Assembly (NCBI GenBank): GCA_020740775.1
Contig: JAHEWK010000001.1
Span: 2,852,001 to 2,916,000, forward strand
Length of the DNA: 64,000 nucleotides
Reading direction: 5' to 3'
Source: Ilyonectria destructans
Taxonomy: Eukaryota > Ascomycota > Sordariomycetes > Hypocreales > Nectriaceae
The notes beneath the pieces are model-generated. The model was not told the DNA's origin. It saw nothing but the letters and a program-made list of their open reading frames with translations, and ran no database searches. Shown piece by piece: positions 36,264 to 46,465 of the stretch. The position numbers and the translations under genes were made by a program. How positions within the stretch are numbered: position 1 is the first letter of the stretch; each line of letters starts with the position of its first letter.

Positions 36264-38436
36264 ATGTCTCTCTTCATCTGGGTGTCGCGGCGCGCTGGCG
36301 GCCTGAGCATGATAGTACTCATTGCGCTCTGCTACTGGGTCATCTCGCAGGAATCCTCGGTTGAAAAACATCGATACAAGTATGAACAGCCCGACAGTCA
36401 AGGCTCGTACTACTCTTCAACCTCCACTACCGGTGCTGGTATTTGGACCTACGCCTTCGCCTATTACTGCCTCTTCATCCACATCCTCGTCTGTCTCTTT
36501 CCGATGCGAGCCTGCTGGACTGTCTGGAACCTCACCCAGATCCTCAAGCGCGCCGCCCACAGCAACTCTCTTCTTGACCTCAAGAAACTCGCCTCGCGTC
36601 GTAGCTCGTACACCTCTGTGTCGAGCTCCGAGACTCTCACCTCGAGCCACAACGGCGGCTCCTCCTCCACCACAAGCGAAGCTGGCGACCTCGATCCCGA
36701 GTCGTACACCGACGGCGTGTCCACGGCTGCCGACAACGTGGTCCACGCTATTGTTATCCCGAACTACAAGGAAGAGTACGACACTCTCAAGGAGACGCTC
36801 GATGTTCTGTCAAGCCACCCGCGCGCTCAGGATTCGTACGATGTAAGTTACTGCTTCTAGCCGCTTTTGCGCGGATGATCTGCGCAATTTCCAAGCCATT
36901 TTCCTTGTCAATGGCGATGCGCAACATTCTCACAGACTGAAAAGGGTTGTTAACATTTGTGCACAGGTCTACCTCGGAATGGAGCAACGGGAGTCCAACG
37001 CTGAGACCAAAGCTTTGGGTCTCATCCAAGAATTCGCCAAAAAGTTCCGATCAATTGATTTCACCCTGCACCCGTCAGACATTCCTGGTGAGGCCGCTGG
37101 AAAGGGCAGCAACATCGGTTGGACTGCTCGCAAGCTGAGTGCCAAGTACTCGATGGGGGTCAGAAAAGACGTAATTATCACTGGGATTGATGGTATGTGC
37201 GCCCCTTGGCATGAGATTAACTTCTCACGGGTGCCACACCTTATGTGGTGCTTGTTGCTGACCAGGGTTATTCCCGACACGACAGCTGACAGCCACCTCG
37301 CTGCCGATTACTTCACGCTCCTCACCAATATGCACATGTCCTACCCGGAAACAGCAACGACGACTCTCTACTCAGCTCCCATCATTTTTGATCGCAATGC
37401 GCATAATGTCCACCCCCTGGTCCGCGTCGCCGACATCGTCTGGGTCGCTGCTGGCATGTCCGGCCTCTACCCAAGTTCCAGTATTGCCCCACCTACATCC
37501 GTCTACTCTCTGCCTCTAGATCTCGTCGACCGTGTTGGTGGCTGGGATTGTGATGGTGAGGCCATTGGTGAAGATTTGCACATGTACATCAAGTGCTTTT
37601 TCGCCCTCAACGGAAACCTAACCAGTCGTATCATCAACTGCCCGGTCAGCCAGAGCAACGTTACTGGCGCAGGCGGCCCCGGTTGGCGTGGCGCTTACGC
37701 TGATATCAATGCTCGGTACAAGCAGGCCCTTCGTCACATGTGGGGTGCACTCGACACAGGTTTTGCGATGAGGAAGCTGGTGGAAATGTGGCAGGAGCGA
37801 AAGCACACGTCCCGCGCGTACCAACCTCTTCATTGCACCCACGCCGACGGTGCGGACCTGTTCATCCCCGAGAGCCAGCTCAGTGACGACGGCGCAGACC
37901 AACCTACCGAAAATGGCATCTTTTCAGATATTACCAAAGACACGATCAAGGAGCCTCATTGGGAGCATGTGTTTTACATAGTTCACCGAATCTTCGAGGC
38001 CCATTTCCTCCCGGTTCACATGGCCATTCTTGTCGTTGCATCTACGGTATACGTCAAGGTCATGGACGGCAAGGATGACCCGCACAATCTGGCTTGGCTC
38101 TTCAACTGGTGCAACGTGATCCGAATATTTGGCTTCCTTCAAATCTCCATTTACCTGTTCATGTACGAGAGCTTTCATCGCGTCGGTGTCGCCGCCCGCG
38201 AGAAGGCTATGGTCAAGGCCGGCATGGCTGATGGGATGGATTTCTCTCGACGAAGCCTGGGCAAGAACTGGAAAGACTACCTCATGGTCCCCCTCGTGGC
38301 CCCGTTGTACGGCACGATCCCTAGCGCCCAGGCGTTGATCTGCCAGCTTTGGAATCAGGACCTAGTGTATACTGTCAGCAAGAAGGCGACTCGGAGACAA
38401 GCACCGCCTATGGTGAGGGTGGATGACATGGCCTAG
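36264..38436 (+). CDS. Membrane glycosyltransferase, GT2-like
   Basis: Model: exons 36264-36842, 36967-37192 and 37286-38436, 651 aa. Two N-terminal membrane segments (about residues 11-28 and 53-75) precede a Ser/Thr-rich linker and the catalytic domain, which opens with HAIVIPNYKEEYDTL. The second splice creates the DxD-type metal motif IDAD (Asp268, Asp270). Later GT2-like elements include the acidic motif GEAIGEDLHM and QALRHMWG, where a QxxRW motif would be expected. Three further hydrophobic segments lie near the C terminus (HMAILVVASTVYV, IFGFLQISIYLFMY, YLMVPLVAPLYG). The build fits a processive or wall-polysaccharide GT2 enzyme at the plasma or Golgi membrane; the sugar is unknown. 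The second intron is 93 bases, in frame and without a stop, so retained transcripts would add 31 residues inside the DxD motif. Confidence 0.85.
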
Positions 38437-39384
38437 GCAGCGGCTGAGAAGGCTGTCGGCCAATTGAGATAGCACGACATTGTACAAAGGGTACATTGAT
38501 ATTGCGGAGCCATGATGCGATTCGATTACGGGCAGAATGACGTAAAGCGAAGTGTATATACGGCATGAGTTTCCGTCTTGGTCGGTACAGATGGGCATTG
38601 GCATTGCGGTTTTTCAGCTTCAAGGAGGCTCATTCGGCGTTAAAGGGGCGGCATCAGCATCAGCATCAATGGTGTCACAGGTGTTGCATAGACTAGCTCT
38701 TAGATAGGAGATAGTAGGCTAGATATGGACAGGGCGGTAATATTGCAAGGGGAGAGGATGCCCAGGACAAGTTCTGGCATGGCCTCATCGGAGGCGAAAC
38801 AGACGGTTGGAAATAAGCCTAATCACATAATCCCATAGTATTTAATACCACCGGAAGCATCCGACGACTTCCGATGGAGGTCGGCGAAGATGATTCTCAT
38901 TTATGACGACGAGATTGCCATTGCAATGCGTAAAATATAGTGCCACTGAGGCCATCATAGACGCCGAGCAGGTGAAGAACGGGTAGAAGTGGAATGCGCT
39001 GGTGAATAAGTATGACCGAGCTGGATGCGGCCGAGTTCCGATGGGCTTCGGATGTTAAGTGCAGGACGGCCAATCAGAGGCGGGCTGCGTGCCAATTCAG
39101 TCCTTTTCAGCCCAGTGCTCTAACAACAGCTCCGACCGCTCAAGTATGTTCCAGCCGGGGCGGGTCAAAGGCTGCACACGTCGGCGACCAAATAGTCCGG
39201 TAAAGATATTTAAATGGTCGTTGCTGGCGTGTTTCCTTCATGGGGAGTTCGGATCTCAATTCCTTCTCTTCAATCGTGATTGTTTGAAGCTGGGTGACTT
39301 GACACTCGATCCGTCTATCTATCCATCAACTCCAAATCTATCTTCGGAACCAAATCGCCTACAAAGAACCCCCTATCAGCAGCC
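38437..39384. other. Intergenic: GT2 3' end and DJ-1 gene promoter
   Basis: No supportable gene. A short GCATCA repeat lies near 38650. Genes on both sides are rightward. Confidence 0.55.
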
Positions 39385-40219
39385 ATGTCTGCGAAACAAG
39401 TTCGCATTGGCGTCTTTATCCCCTCGGGTGCGCAAGCACTCGATGTCGCGACCGTCGACGTCCTGGCCGTCATGTCCAAGGAGTATCTTGGCGTTCTGCC
39501 AATGCTCCCAGCGCACATGGCCGAGCTGGCCCCGAGCGTGACCATCTCGTACATCACGACGCCCGAGCAGGGCCCGGAGATCCCCCTCACGGCCCACATG
39601 ACCATAAAGGCAACGCACTCATACGAGGAGCCGGAGGTGGCGCCCGGCCAGCTCGACATTGTCATCATCCCCGGCCCGGACCCATTTGATCCGCTTGAGG
39701 AGGGCGGCCTCAAGTGGCTCCGGGCGCAGTTTGAGACACCTGGCGTGGACATCTTGAGCGTATGCACGGGTCTCTACATATGTGGTGCGGCGGGGATTTT
39801 GGAGGGCAAGACGGCGAGTGGGCCGAGGGGACTTCAGGATGATCTGATTAAGAAGTTTCCCGGTGTGAAGTTAGTGGGAGAGAAGTACCGTTGGGTTCAA
39901 GACGGGAACCTGTGGTCAAGTGGTGAGTTATCCGCTCCTCTCGATTCTGCCATATTCCATTGCCATAATCCAGCTGGAACTAACACCGAGCACAGGTGGC
40001 ATCACGAATGGCAACGACCTCATGGCAGCATACGCAAAGGCCTGTGGGCGGTGGGCCCAGCCAGTCGCCGAGTTAGGACCGGTGCTCACAGATGTTGGCG
40101 ACCGCGGACAAATCTACGGCGAGAGCCCGAACCGATTTTTGCTTGGCATTGCGTGGACACTCATCAAGGGATGGTTTGCCGGGTTTGGGTCGTCGTCTCC
40201 TAAGGACAAATCAGTCTGA
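39385..40219 (+). CDS. DJ-1/PfpI-family protein
   Basis: Model: exons 39385-39922 and 39996-40219 (73-base intron GTGAGT...CACAG), 253 aa. The fold signature is complete: an early IGVFIPSGAQALDVA strand-loop, PGQLDIVIIPGPDP, then the nucleophile elbow DILSVCTGLYICGAAG with Cys127. The ILEGKTAS and WSSGGITNGNDLMAAYA stretches that follow are typical of the isonitrile-hydratase-like branch of the superfamily. Members are small cytosolic enzymes or stress proteins (hydratase, glyoxalase or deglycase activities have been reported in different branches); the substrate here is unknown. No amidotransferase partner domain is attached. Confidence 0.88.
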
Positions 40220-41026
40220 TTGTTCCTAGATCGCATGAGCCAGTCAACGAGTCCGATTGAGTCCGGCAAAGAGGACCGGGAACTTGTGGGTGGCACAACG
40301 GTTATATTGTATATTAGCAGAGAACCTACCGTACTCGCCCGCCCGAGCCTGTTTAATACAGAGTAGAATTCAGGGTGGAGCGTACCGACGATTCAGCATA
40401 GCATTTCGTTCTTCCCAGACCGCTTCAGAGCATCGACTATCCCCAGGCCAGGCCAGGATGCACAACACCTCCTTCCTACCCCACAGCCCGTCCTGCCTTC
40501 GTCTTTCCTTGTGATGACCCAATTGGCCCAGGTTTCTCTTGTCGCTAAAATACAGTTATTCGTATGGGGTGGTGTCCGGAATCCCACGTGCTGCACGGCT
40601 TTGGCGGTTTCTGTGCTACTGTCGTGGCCGCTTCAGGCGCTTCTGGGCCGGCCGTTTCATGGATGCACCAGTTTGCAGGCCGCCTGGGAAAATCTGCACA
40701 GTAGCGGGGCGTCCCTCCGACCCTCTGGTTGCTGAGACAGCGCTCGCCCCGTCGCGATAAGAGTCTTATCTCTATCTCTCATTGGCCACCTCTGTTTTGG
40801 CAGTGGGGGCAGCGCTGGCGCAGGCTGTCCAGGACCCAGAAAAAAATTTCGAAGCTCTGGAGATGCTTCCTGAAATCTTTTGGTTTTCTCTCCCCGTCGT
40901 GAACTCCATCTCTCATCTCACACCATAAAACTCTTTCTTTCCTCCCACTCTCCCGCAACTCCCTCTCCCCGAGTATACCCCTTCTCCCTCTACAGACCTC
41001 TTCTACCTCACCTCACAACCGCCACA
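40220..41026. other. Intergenic: DJ-1 3' end and FKBP promoter
   Basis: No gene seen. The last 150 bases before 41027 are a CT-rich leader, common in highly expressed fungal genes. Confidence 0.55.
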
Positions 41027-42710
41027 ATGTCTGCCGTTCCCGGCCCCGTCTACGGCCTCGAGGTCCCGCCTGGCGAGATCCTCATCCCGGCCGCGATGGA
41101 GTTCCCTGCCTCTGTAAGTTTCTGCTCCAACCCATTGGCGCTGTCAAATACCATGCTACGGCTTCCTGTCGCTGTGCTGAGTGCGCCGACACTCGCCAAC
41201 GCGCGCCGCCAGCTTCCCATGACCGCTGTCCATGCCTATCGCATCTGCCTGCTGACCGCGAAAATCACAGTTCCGCATCACCATGGCTGCTGTCGATCCC
41301 ACTGAGGAGCCTGAGGCCGATGACGAGGGCAACGTTCCCTCCGTCCCTCGTTCCACTCTCCGACTGGTCAAGCGTGCCTTCCCCGGTCTTAACGACGAGG
41401 ACGATGAGATTGACGAGGAGTACATGAGGGCCCTCATGGGCGCCTCTGATGATGATGATGAGGACGACGAGGATGAGGAGGCCAACGGTGGTCCCAGCGA
41501 CCCCGCCAAGTCCAAGAAGCAGAAGCAGGCTGCTGCCATCAAGAAGCTCCTCGAGGCCAGCCAGGAGTCTTCCGATGAGGAGATGGAGGATGCTAAGCCC
41601 AACGGCAAGGCCAAGGGTAAGGCCAAGGCCACCAAGGAGGAGGAGGAGGATGACGAGGAGGAAGATGATGAGGAGGACTCTGATGATGACAGCGAGGATG
41701 GCGCTGATCTCGAGAACTTTGTCATCTGCACTCTCGACACTGAGAGGGTACGACCAACCCAACCCCCCCTTGCCCGTTTCTTGATGCATTTCAGTCCACT
41801 AACAGTCTGCACAGAACTACCAGCAGCCCCTCGACATCACCGTCAACCACGGTGAGAAGGTCTTCTTTGTCGTCACTGGTACCCACACCGTCTACCTCAC
41901 CGGCAACTACATCATGGATGATGATGAGGATGAGGATGACGAGGATGAGGACGACTATGACCTTTCCCCCGATGAGCTCGAGTACGCCCTCGGCGAGGAC
42001 GCGAGCGATGATGAGAGCGACGAGCTCGACGGTCTTGACGACCCCCGTGTCACTGAGGTCGACTCCGAGGAGGAGGCCCCCAAGCTGGTCCCCGTCAAGA
42101 AGGGCAAGAACAAGCGCACCGCTGAGGAGGCTACCGAGGGTCTCGATGAGCTCATCACCAAGGAGGACACCAAGCTGTCCAAGAAGCAGCAGAAGAAGCT
42201 CAAGAACAACAAGGGCGAGCCCGTTGCCACCGAGGACAGCAAGAAGAAGGTCCAGTTCGCCAAGAACCTCGAGCAGGGCCCCACCGGCTCCAGCGAGAAG
42301 GCCAAGCAGACCAAGGCTGCCACTGGTGTCAAGGTTGTCCAGGGCGTTACCGTTGACGACCGCACCGCCGGCAACGGCCGCACTGCCAAGAACGGCGACA
42401 CCGTCGGTGTCCGATACATCGGCAAGCTCGCCAACGGCCAGCAGTTTGATGGTGAGTGATGAAAACCCTGAACAGAAACTGTGCCGCCTACTAACACACT
42501 ACAGCCAACAAGAAGGGTAAGCCTTTTGCCTTCAAGGTCGGCAAGGGCCAAGTCATCAAGGGCTGGGACGTCGGTATCGTCGGCATGGCTATTGGCGGCG
42601 AGCGTCGCCTGACCATTCCCGCCCACCTTGCCTACGGCTCTCGTGGCATGCCCGGCATCCCCGCCAACAGCCAGCTGACCTTCGACGTCAAGCTGCTCGA
42701 GATCAAGTGA
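41027..42710 (+). CDS. FPR4: Nucleolar FKBP-type peptidyl-prolyl isomerase (FPR3/FPR4 type)
   Basis: Model: exons 41027-41113, 41271-41747, 41815-42451 and 42505-42710, 468 aa. The N-terminal part is a nucleoplasmin-like domain that continues over the third exon ([23 protein letters not shown]). It is split by long acidic Asp/Glu runs with basic Lys patches, as in histone-binding nucleolar FKBPs. The C-terminal about 88 residues are a complete FKBP domain: [33 protein letters not shown] and [10 protein letters not shown], keeping the Tyr, Phe, Asp, Val-Ile, Trp and Tyr that line the rapamycin/FK506 and proline pocket. In yeast such proteins isomerise prolines in histone tails and act as histone chaperones. 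The last splice (GATG|GTGAGT) falls inside the FKBP fold, between QQFD and ANKKG. Confidence 0.95.
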
Positions 42711-43500
42711 GCGTAAGGCCCATGCCAAGCGTTCTTGATCCAGCGTCCACTTGGAGTGGGCGGCGTGTACTAATACCCTCCTGTGGCCCGCCGCCTATGG
42801 ATATAAGTGGGCTATCAGCTGGGTGACGACAATTTTCTGGGTTTTGGGTTCCTTCCATCTGCTCACTTTGTACGCTACATGCGATGAACAGGAGCCTTAG
42901 ACCTGCGCCTTCCGCAGAGATGCGGTGTCCACCAAAAGGACGTCGCTTCGCGGTCGGGTAGAGCAGGGATGATGGGGCGAGGACCTGCATTGCATGAATG
43001 GCGTCTGACGAAAAGGTTTTTCTCTTTGATGCCGCAGGATGTCCCTCGGCAGTTGCAACGGATGATTGATTAGGGTCGGTTGTGTAGGTAATAGGGATTT
43101 GCCAATAAAGACTTCTTATGTTGATACGATACGCTCCTTGAGGGTTAGTTTCCTTGTGAAGTTGAAGTGTGTAGACGATGCCCAATGTCGACGAATGGTT
43201 GTAGAGTCGTCTGCTCCTTCTTTTTATGTTGTCGTTCTGGTCTTTCCCTGCAAAACCAGGACAAGTGGGTTGCGGGAAGCTGGGTCTACAACCAACCGTT
43301 CTTCACAACTCTCTTGTGAATTGCTTCTCCCTTCGCCATCATCATCTCGTCATCATCTGACGGTCCCCATTCCACCCAACCGCTAGTAGCACGATTAGGT
43401 CTCCATTCCAGTCATTCATTTCTTTCTTTGGAGACTCCATCGCTTTTTCTTACTTCATTATTGGTACCAATTTACATGTTGGCTACCCTGGAACTGCACC
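42711..43500. other. Intergenic: FKBP 3' end and kinase promoter
   Basis: No supported gene. AT-richer from about 43380. Includes the leader of the kinase gene. Confidence 0.55.
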
Positions 43501-46251
43501 ATGGGTCCAACCATGCACCGCCAAGGCAACCCCCCATTAATGCATACGCTTTCATTCGACTCAATTGAATCCCCTCCCAAATCATCCATGCCATGTCCTC
43601 CTCCTCGAGATATTGCTGCCGGTCAGCATGTGCTGAGGCTTCGTCACACTAGCTCAAAGGTGTGGTCCGACATCCGGGGCGCCATCAAGGCAATCGGGAG
43701 AAGCAGTAACGGCAGTAAGGGGACATTTTGATTTTTAATAAGTTCACAACTCATGATTACTAGGTTTTCAAGATCCAACGGTGGCCAAATGGACTCCCAG
43801 AGACACGACCCCCGAACCCTGCCACGGCAAGATTACCGCTGTGAATAACGAACGAATTCCCCCCTCAACACCCCAAGTCAAAGGCATAACGCCTAAGGAT
43901 ATCCTTAGAAAGCTACGACTCAAGCACCCAGCTCTATCTTCAAACACTACGGTTGTGCTCCGAACACCTCCCCTCCGGGGTCGAAGTTCACTCCAGGCTC
44001 TAACCAGCGTCCACTTCCCATCATCCAGCGAGTTCGATTCATCACACTCTTCAAATGAGACAAACAAGATGTCCACTATCGCTGACGAGTCAACACGAAA
44101 GACCTCGGTGGACTCACGATTCTCGTGTTCGACCAAACCCACGGCAAACAGACGGCATAGCAGGCGAAATCCATGGACACGATCAAGCCCAGAGGGAGGT
44201 GCTCTTAATACCATTCAGGAGTCGGGTATCTCTTTGGCCCAACCTACCGTTGAGACCGTAGAGAGAGCTGCAGCTGCCAAGATCTACCTGGAGACCAAGT
44301 TCAACGAGTTGCTGCACAAGCCCAACACGCGAGGAGTCCGGCGACAGTATCTCGAGTCCCAGCTCTACTACAGCCCTCACCTCACCCTAGAGCAGAAACA
44401 GGCCATTTATGAGTCCTTTAACAACCAAGAGACATGGCACCTGAGAGAAATACGGGTGATGAAATCACAAAGTCTTGCCGTTGGGAGGGAGAAATCAGCT
44501 AGTCCGTACCTCGACCACTACGAGCCCCTCCAAGTCTTGGGAAAGGGAAGCTTTGGGGTTGTGCGGCTGGTTCGGGAGAAGCATGCCACAGGACACACCT
44601 TTTCAAGACAAGTGTATGCGATGAAAGTGATTCGAAAGTCCGAAATGCTGCGAAGCTGCCAAGAGGGCCATTTGAGGGCTGAGAGAGACTTCCTTGTCGC
44701 GTCCGAGGGATCGAACTGGTGGGTGTTTCCAATAATTTGGTTGAAGATTTGAAGGATGAACTGCTAACATTGTTACCACTAGGGTTGTTCCCTTAATCTC
44801 CAGCTTTCAAGACACCAATCATCTCTACTTGGTGATGGAATACATGCCCGGCGGGGACTTTTTGGGGCTATTAATCCGGGAAAATATTCTCCATGAATCT
44901 GTTGCACGCTTCTACATAGCCGAGATGATCTTGGCTGTCGAAGAAGCACATCGCCTTAAATTCATTCACCGAGATATCAAACCGGACAACTTTCTCATCT
45001 CCGCATCGGGACATCTCAAGATCTCAGATTTTGGCCTTGCCTTCGATGGCCACTGGTCCCATGACGCCTCGTACTATAATTGTCACCGGTATTCGCTGGT
45101 TCGAAAGCTTGGGATCAATGTTAGCGGAGATGAAGTTGACCAAAAGAGCAACCGCGGGATGCTGACACAGTTCGAATGGTACAAATCACTCGTCGAGGGC
45201 CTGGAGCGACACGGAAAGCTTCCCATCGATGCAGACGAAGACCTTGAGGACCTTGTTGGTTAGAGAAACCAGCATGGAAATCGCATGGCCGCGAATTCCG
45301 TTGTCGGAACGAGCCAGTACATGGCCCCTGAAGTTGTCTTGGGGCAGAAATACGATGGCAGATGCGATTAGTAGAGCATCGGCATCATCTTGTATGAGTG
45401 TCTGTATGGACACACCCCGTTTCTGTCAGAGGAAGGACGGAAACAAACCAAGCGGAATATTCAGGTGAGTATCGCATTTAGGCTGAGCAGGTGTTGGTTT
45501 GCTAAAACTTACACGCTGATAGGATTACAAGAGTCACTTTTACTTTCCCCAGAGACCCCTCGCCAGCGATAAATGTAAAGATTTGATATTCCGTCTGATG
45601 CAAGACAAGGAACATCGGCTCTGCTCAAGAAGATATTATATGAAGGACCGCAGTCAACCTGATGGGTCCCGATTCAGGGACTTCTTTGGGCGGCATGTCT
45701 TTCCAGACGATGCAGAGGATATCAAGTCACACCGCTGGTTCAAGAACGTACCTTGGGACCGCCTGCAGACAATAACTCCCCCGTTCATCCCAAATATCGA
45801 GGGCGCCGACGATACACACTATTTCGATGAATCAGATATCATCGACGATTGGTCGGAGTCGTCGCCCTCAGGGGCTCTCTTGACCCCAGAAGATGTACGG
45901 CAAGTGCTGCGTGACTTCGAGCCACGGGTACAGAGCCAAGCGGCGAAGCTCATTGAATCTCCATTCGACTCGACGAAGTTACGGAAGATGGACCGTCAGA
46001 TCGAGGAGTCGCGGGAGCTGAGGTTGGAAGAGAAGGAGATGCTTAAGCACTTTGTGAGGCTATATGGCCAGAAAGAGCGCAAGCGACCCAGGGATATTTT
46101 GCTGCGGGACAATAATATCAAGGACGGCGTAATGGACATCAGGAAGAAGACGGCCTTTATGGGCTACACTTGGCGGAGGATGAGACCAGGGGGTTATACG
46201 GCCACGAGAGTGATTGACCGAGGGCGGATGGCTACTGAAATGCTCGTCTAA
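43501..46251 (+). CDS. PUK1: PUK1-like NDR-family kinase with three in-frame TAG codons
   Basis: Model: exons 43501-43714, 43764-44718, 44783-45464 and 45523-46251, 860 codons. Seen in order: a Ser/Thr-rich N terminus; a helical region (about residues 238-300) like the MOB-binding segment of NDR kinases; P-loop GKGSFGV (331-337), Lys359, HRDIKPDN (Asp454), DFG (472-474), MAPE, then a C-terminal AGC tail. Three stops lie in frame, all TAG: codon 550 (45261-45263) and codons 586-587 (45369-45374), the tandem pair replacing Trp-Trp of the CDWWSIG motif. There is no other stop or frameshift, and all splice sites are intact. Established: Fusarium PUK1 has tandem UAG in its kinase domain that is changed to UGG by A-to-I mRNA editing in perithecia. 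Inferred: this is its orthologue and is functional only after editing. The alternative is a pseudogene made by TGG-to-TAG change. Confidence 0.85.
45254..45274 (+). other. RNA hairpin holding the first TAG adenosine
   Basis: Bases 45254-45261 pair with 45267-45274 (eight pairs, one G-U), leaving a five-base loop AGAGA. The first loop base, 45262, is the A of the TAG at 45261-45263. Fungal A-to-I editing is known to favour UAG contexts and hairpin loops. Drawn by eye, not folded by program. Confidence 0.65.
45354..45386 (+). other. RNA hairpin holding both tandem TAG adenosines
   Basis: GATGC at 45361-45365 pairs perfectly with GCATC at 45376-45380, and an outer GATG (45354-45357) can pair with CATC (45383-45386). 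The ten-base loop 45366-45375 contains TAGTAG, so adenosines 45370 and 45373 are both unpaired. Drawn by eye. Confidence 0.65.
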
Positions 46252-46306
46252 CGAGGAACGAGGGGCGAGACAAGACTCGAAAGGCGGCCATGAAGCCGAT
46301 TATGAA

Positions 46307-46360
46307 CAGCAGTAGTAGCAGTAGCAATAACAGTAACAGCAGCAGCATTATTATTAATAG
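46307..46360. repeat. Imperfect trinucleotide repeat (CAG/TAG/ATT)
   Basis: Runs of AGC, AGT, AAC and ATT triplets between the convergent ends of the kinase and ISC1 genes. Outside the coding frames. Confidence 0.7.
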
Positions 46361-46465
46361 ACATTATTTACTATAGATTCATTACTCCTAACCATTTGAT
46401 ATCAAGTACGTTTCCAGCTTTCGTGATTCTTATCCATGACTCATCAATCTCAACAAACATTCGAT

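Noticed and set aside
43501..46251. Kinase as a RIP-made or decayed pseudogene
   Set aside because: TGG-to-TAG is also what RIP would produce, so this was considered. But only three TAG codons occur in 860 codons, many CAA/CAG and TGG codons are untouched, splice sites are intact, the tandem TAG matches the known PUK1 case, and all three adenosines lie in hairpin loops.
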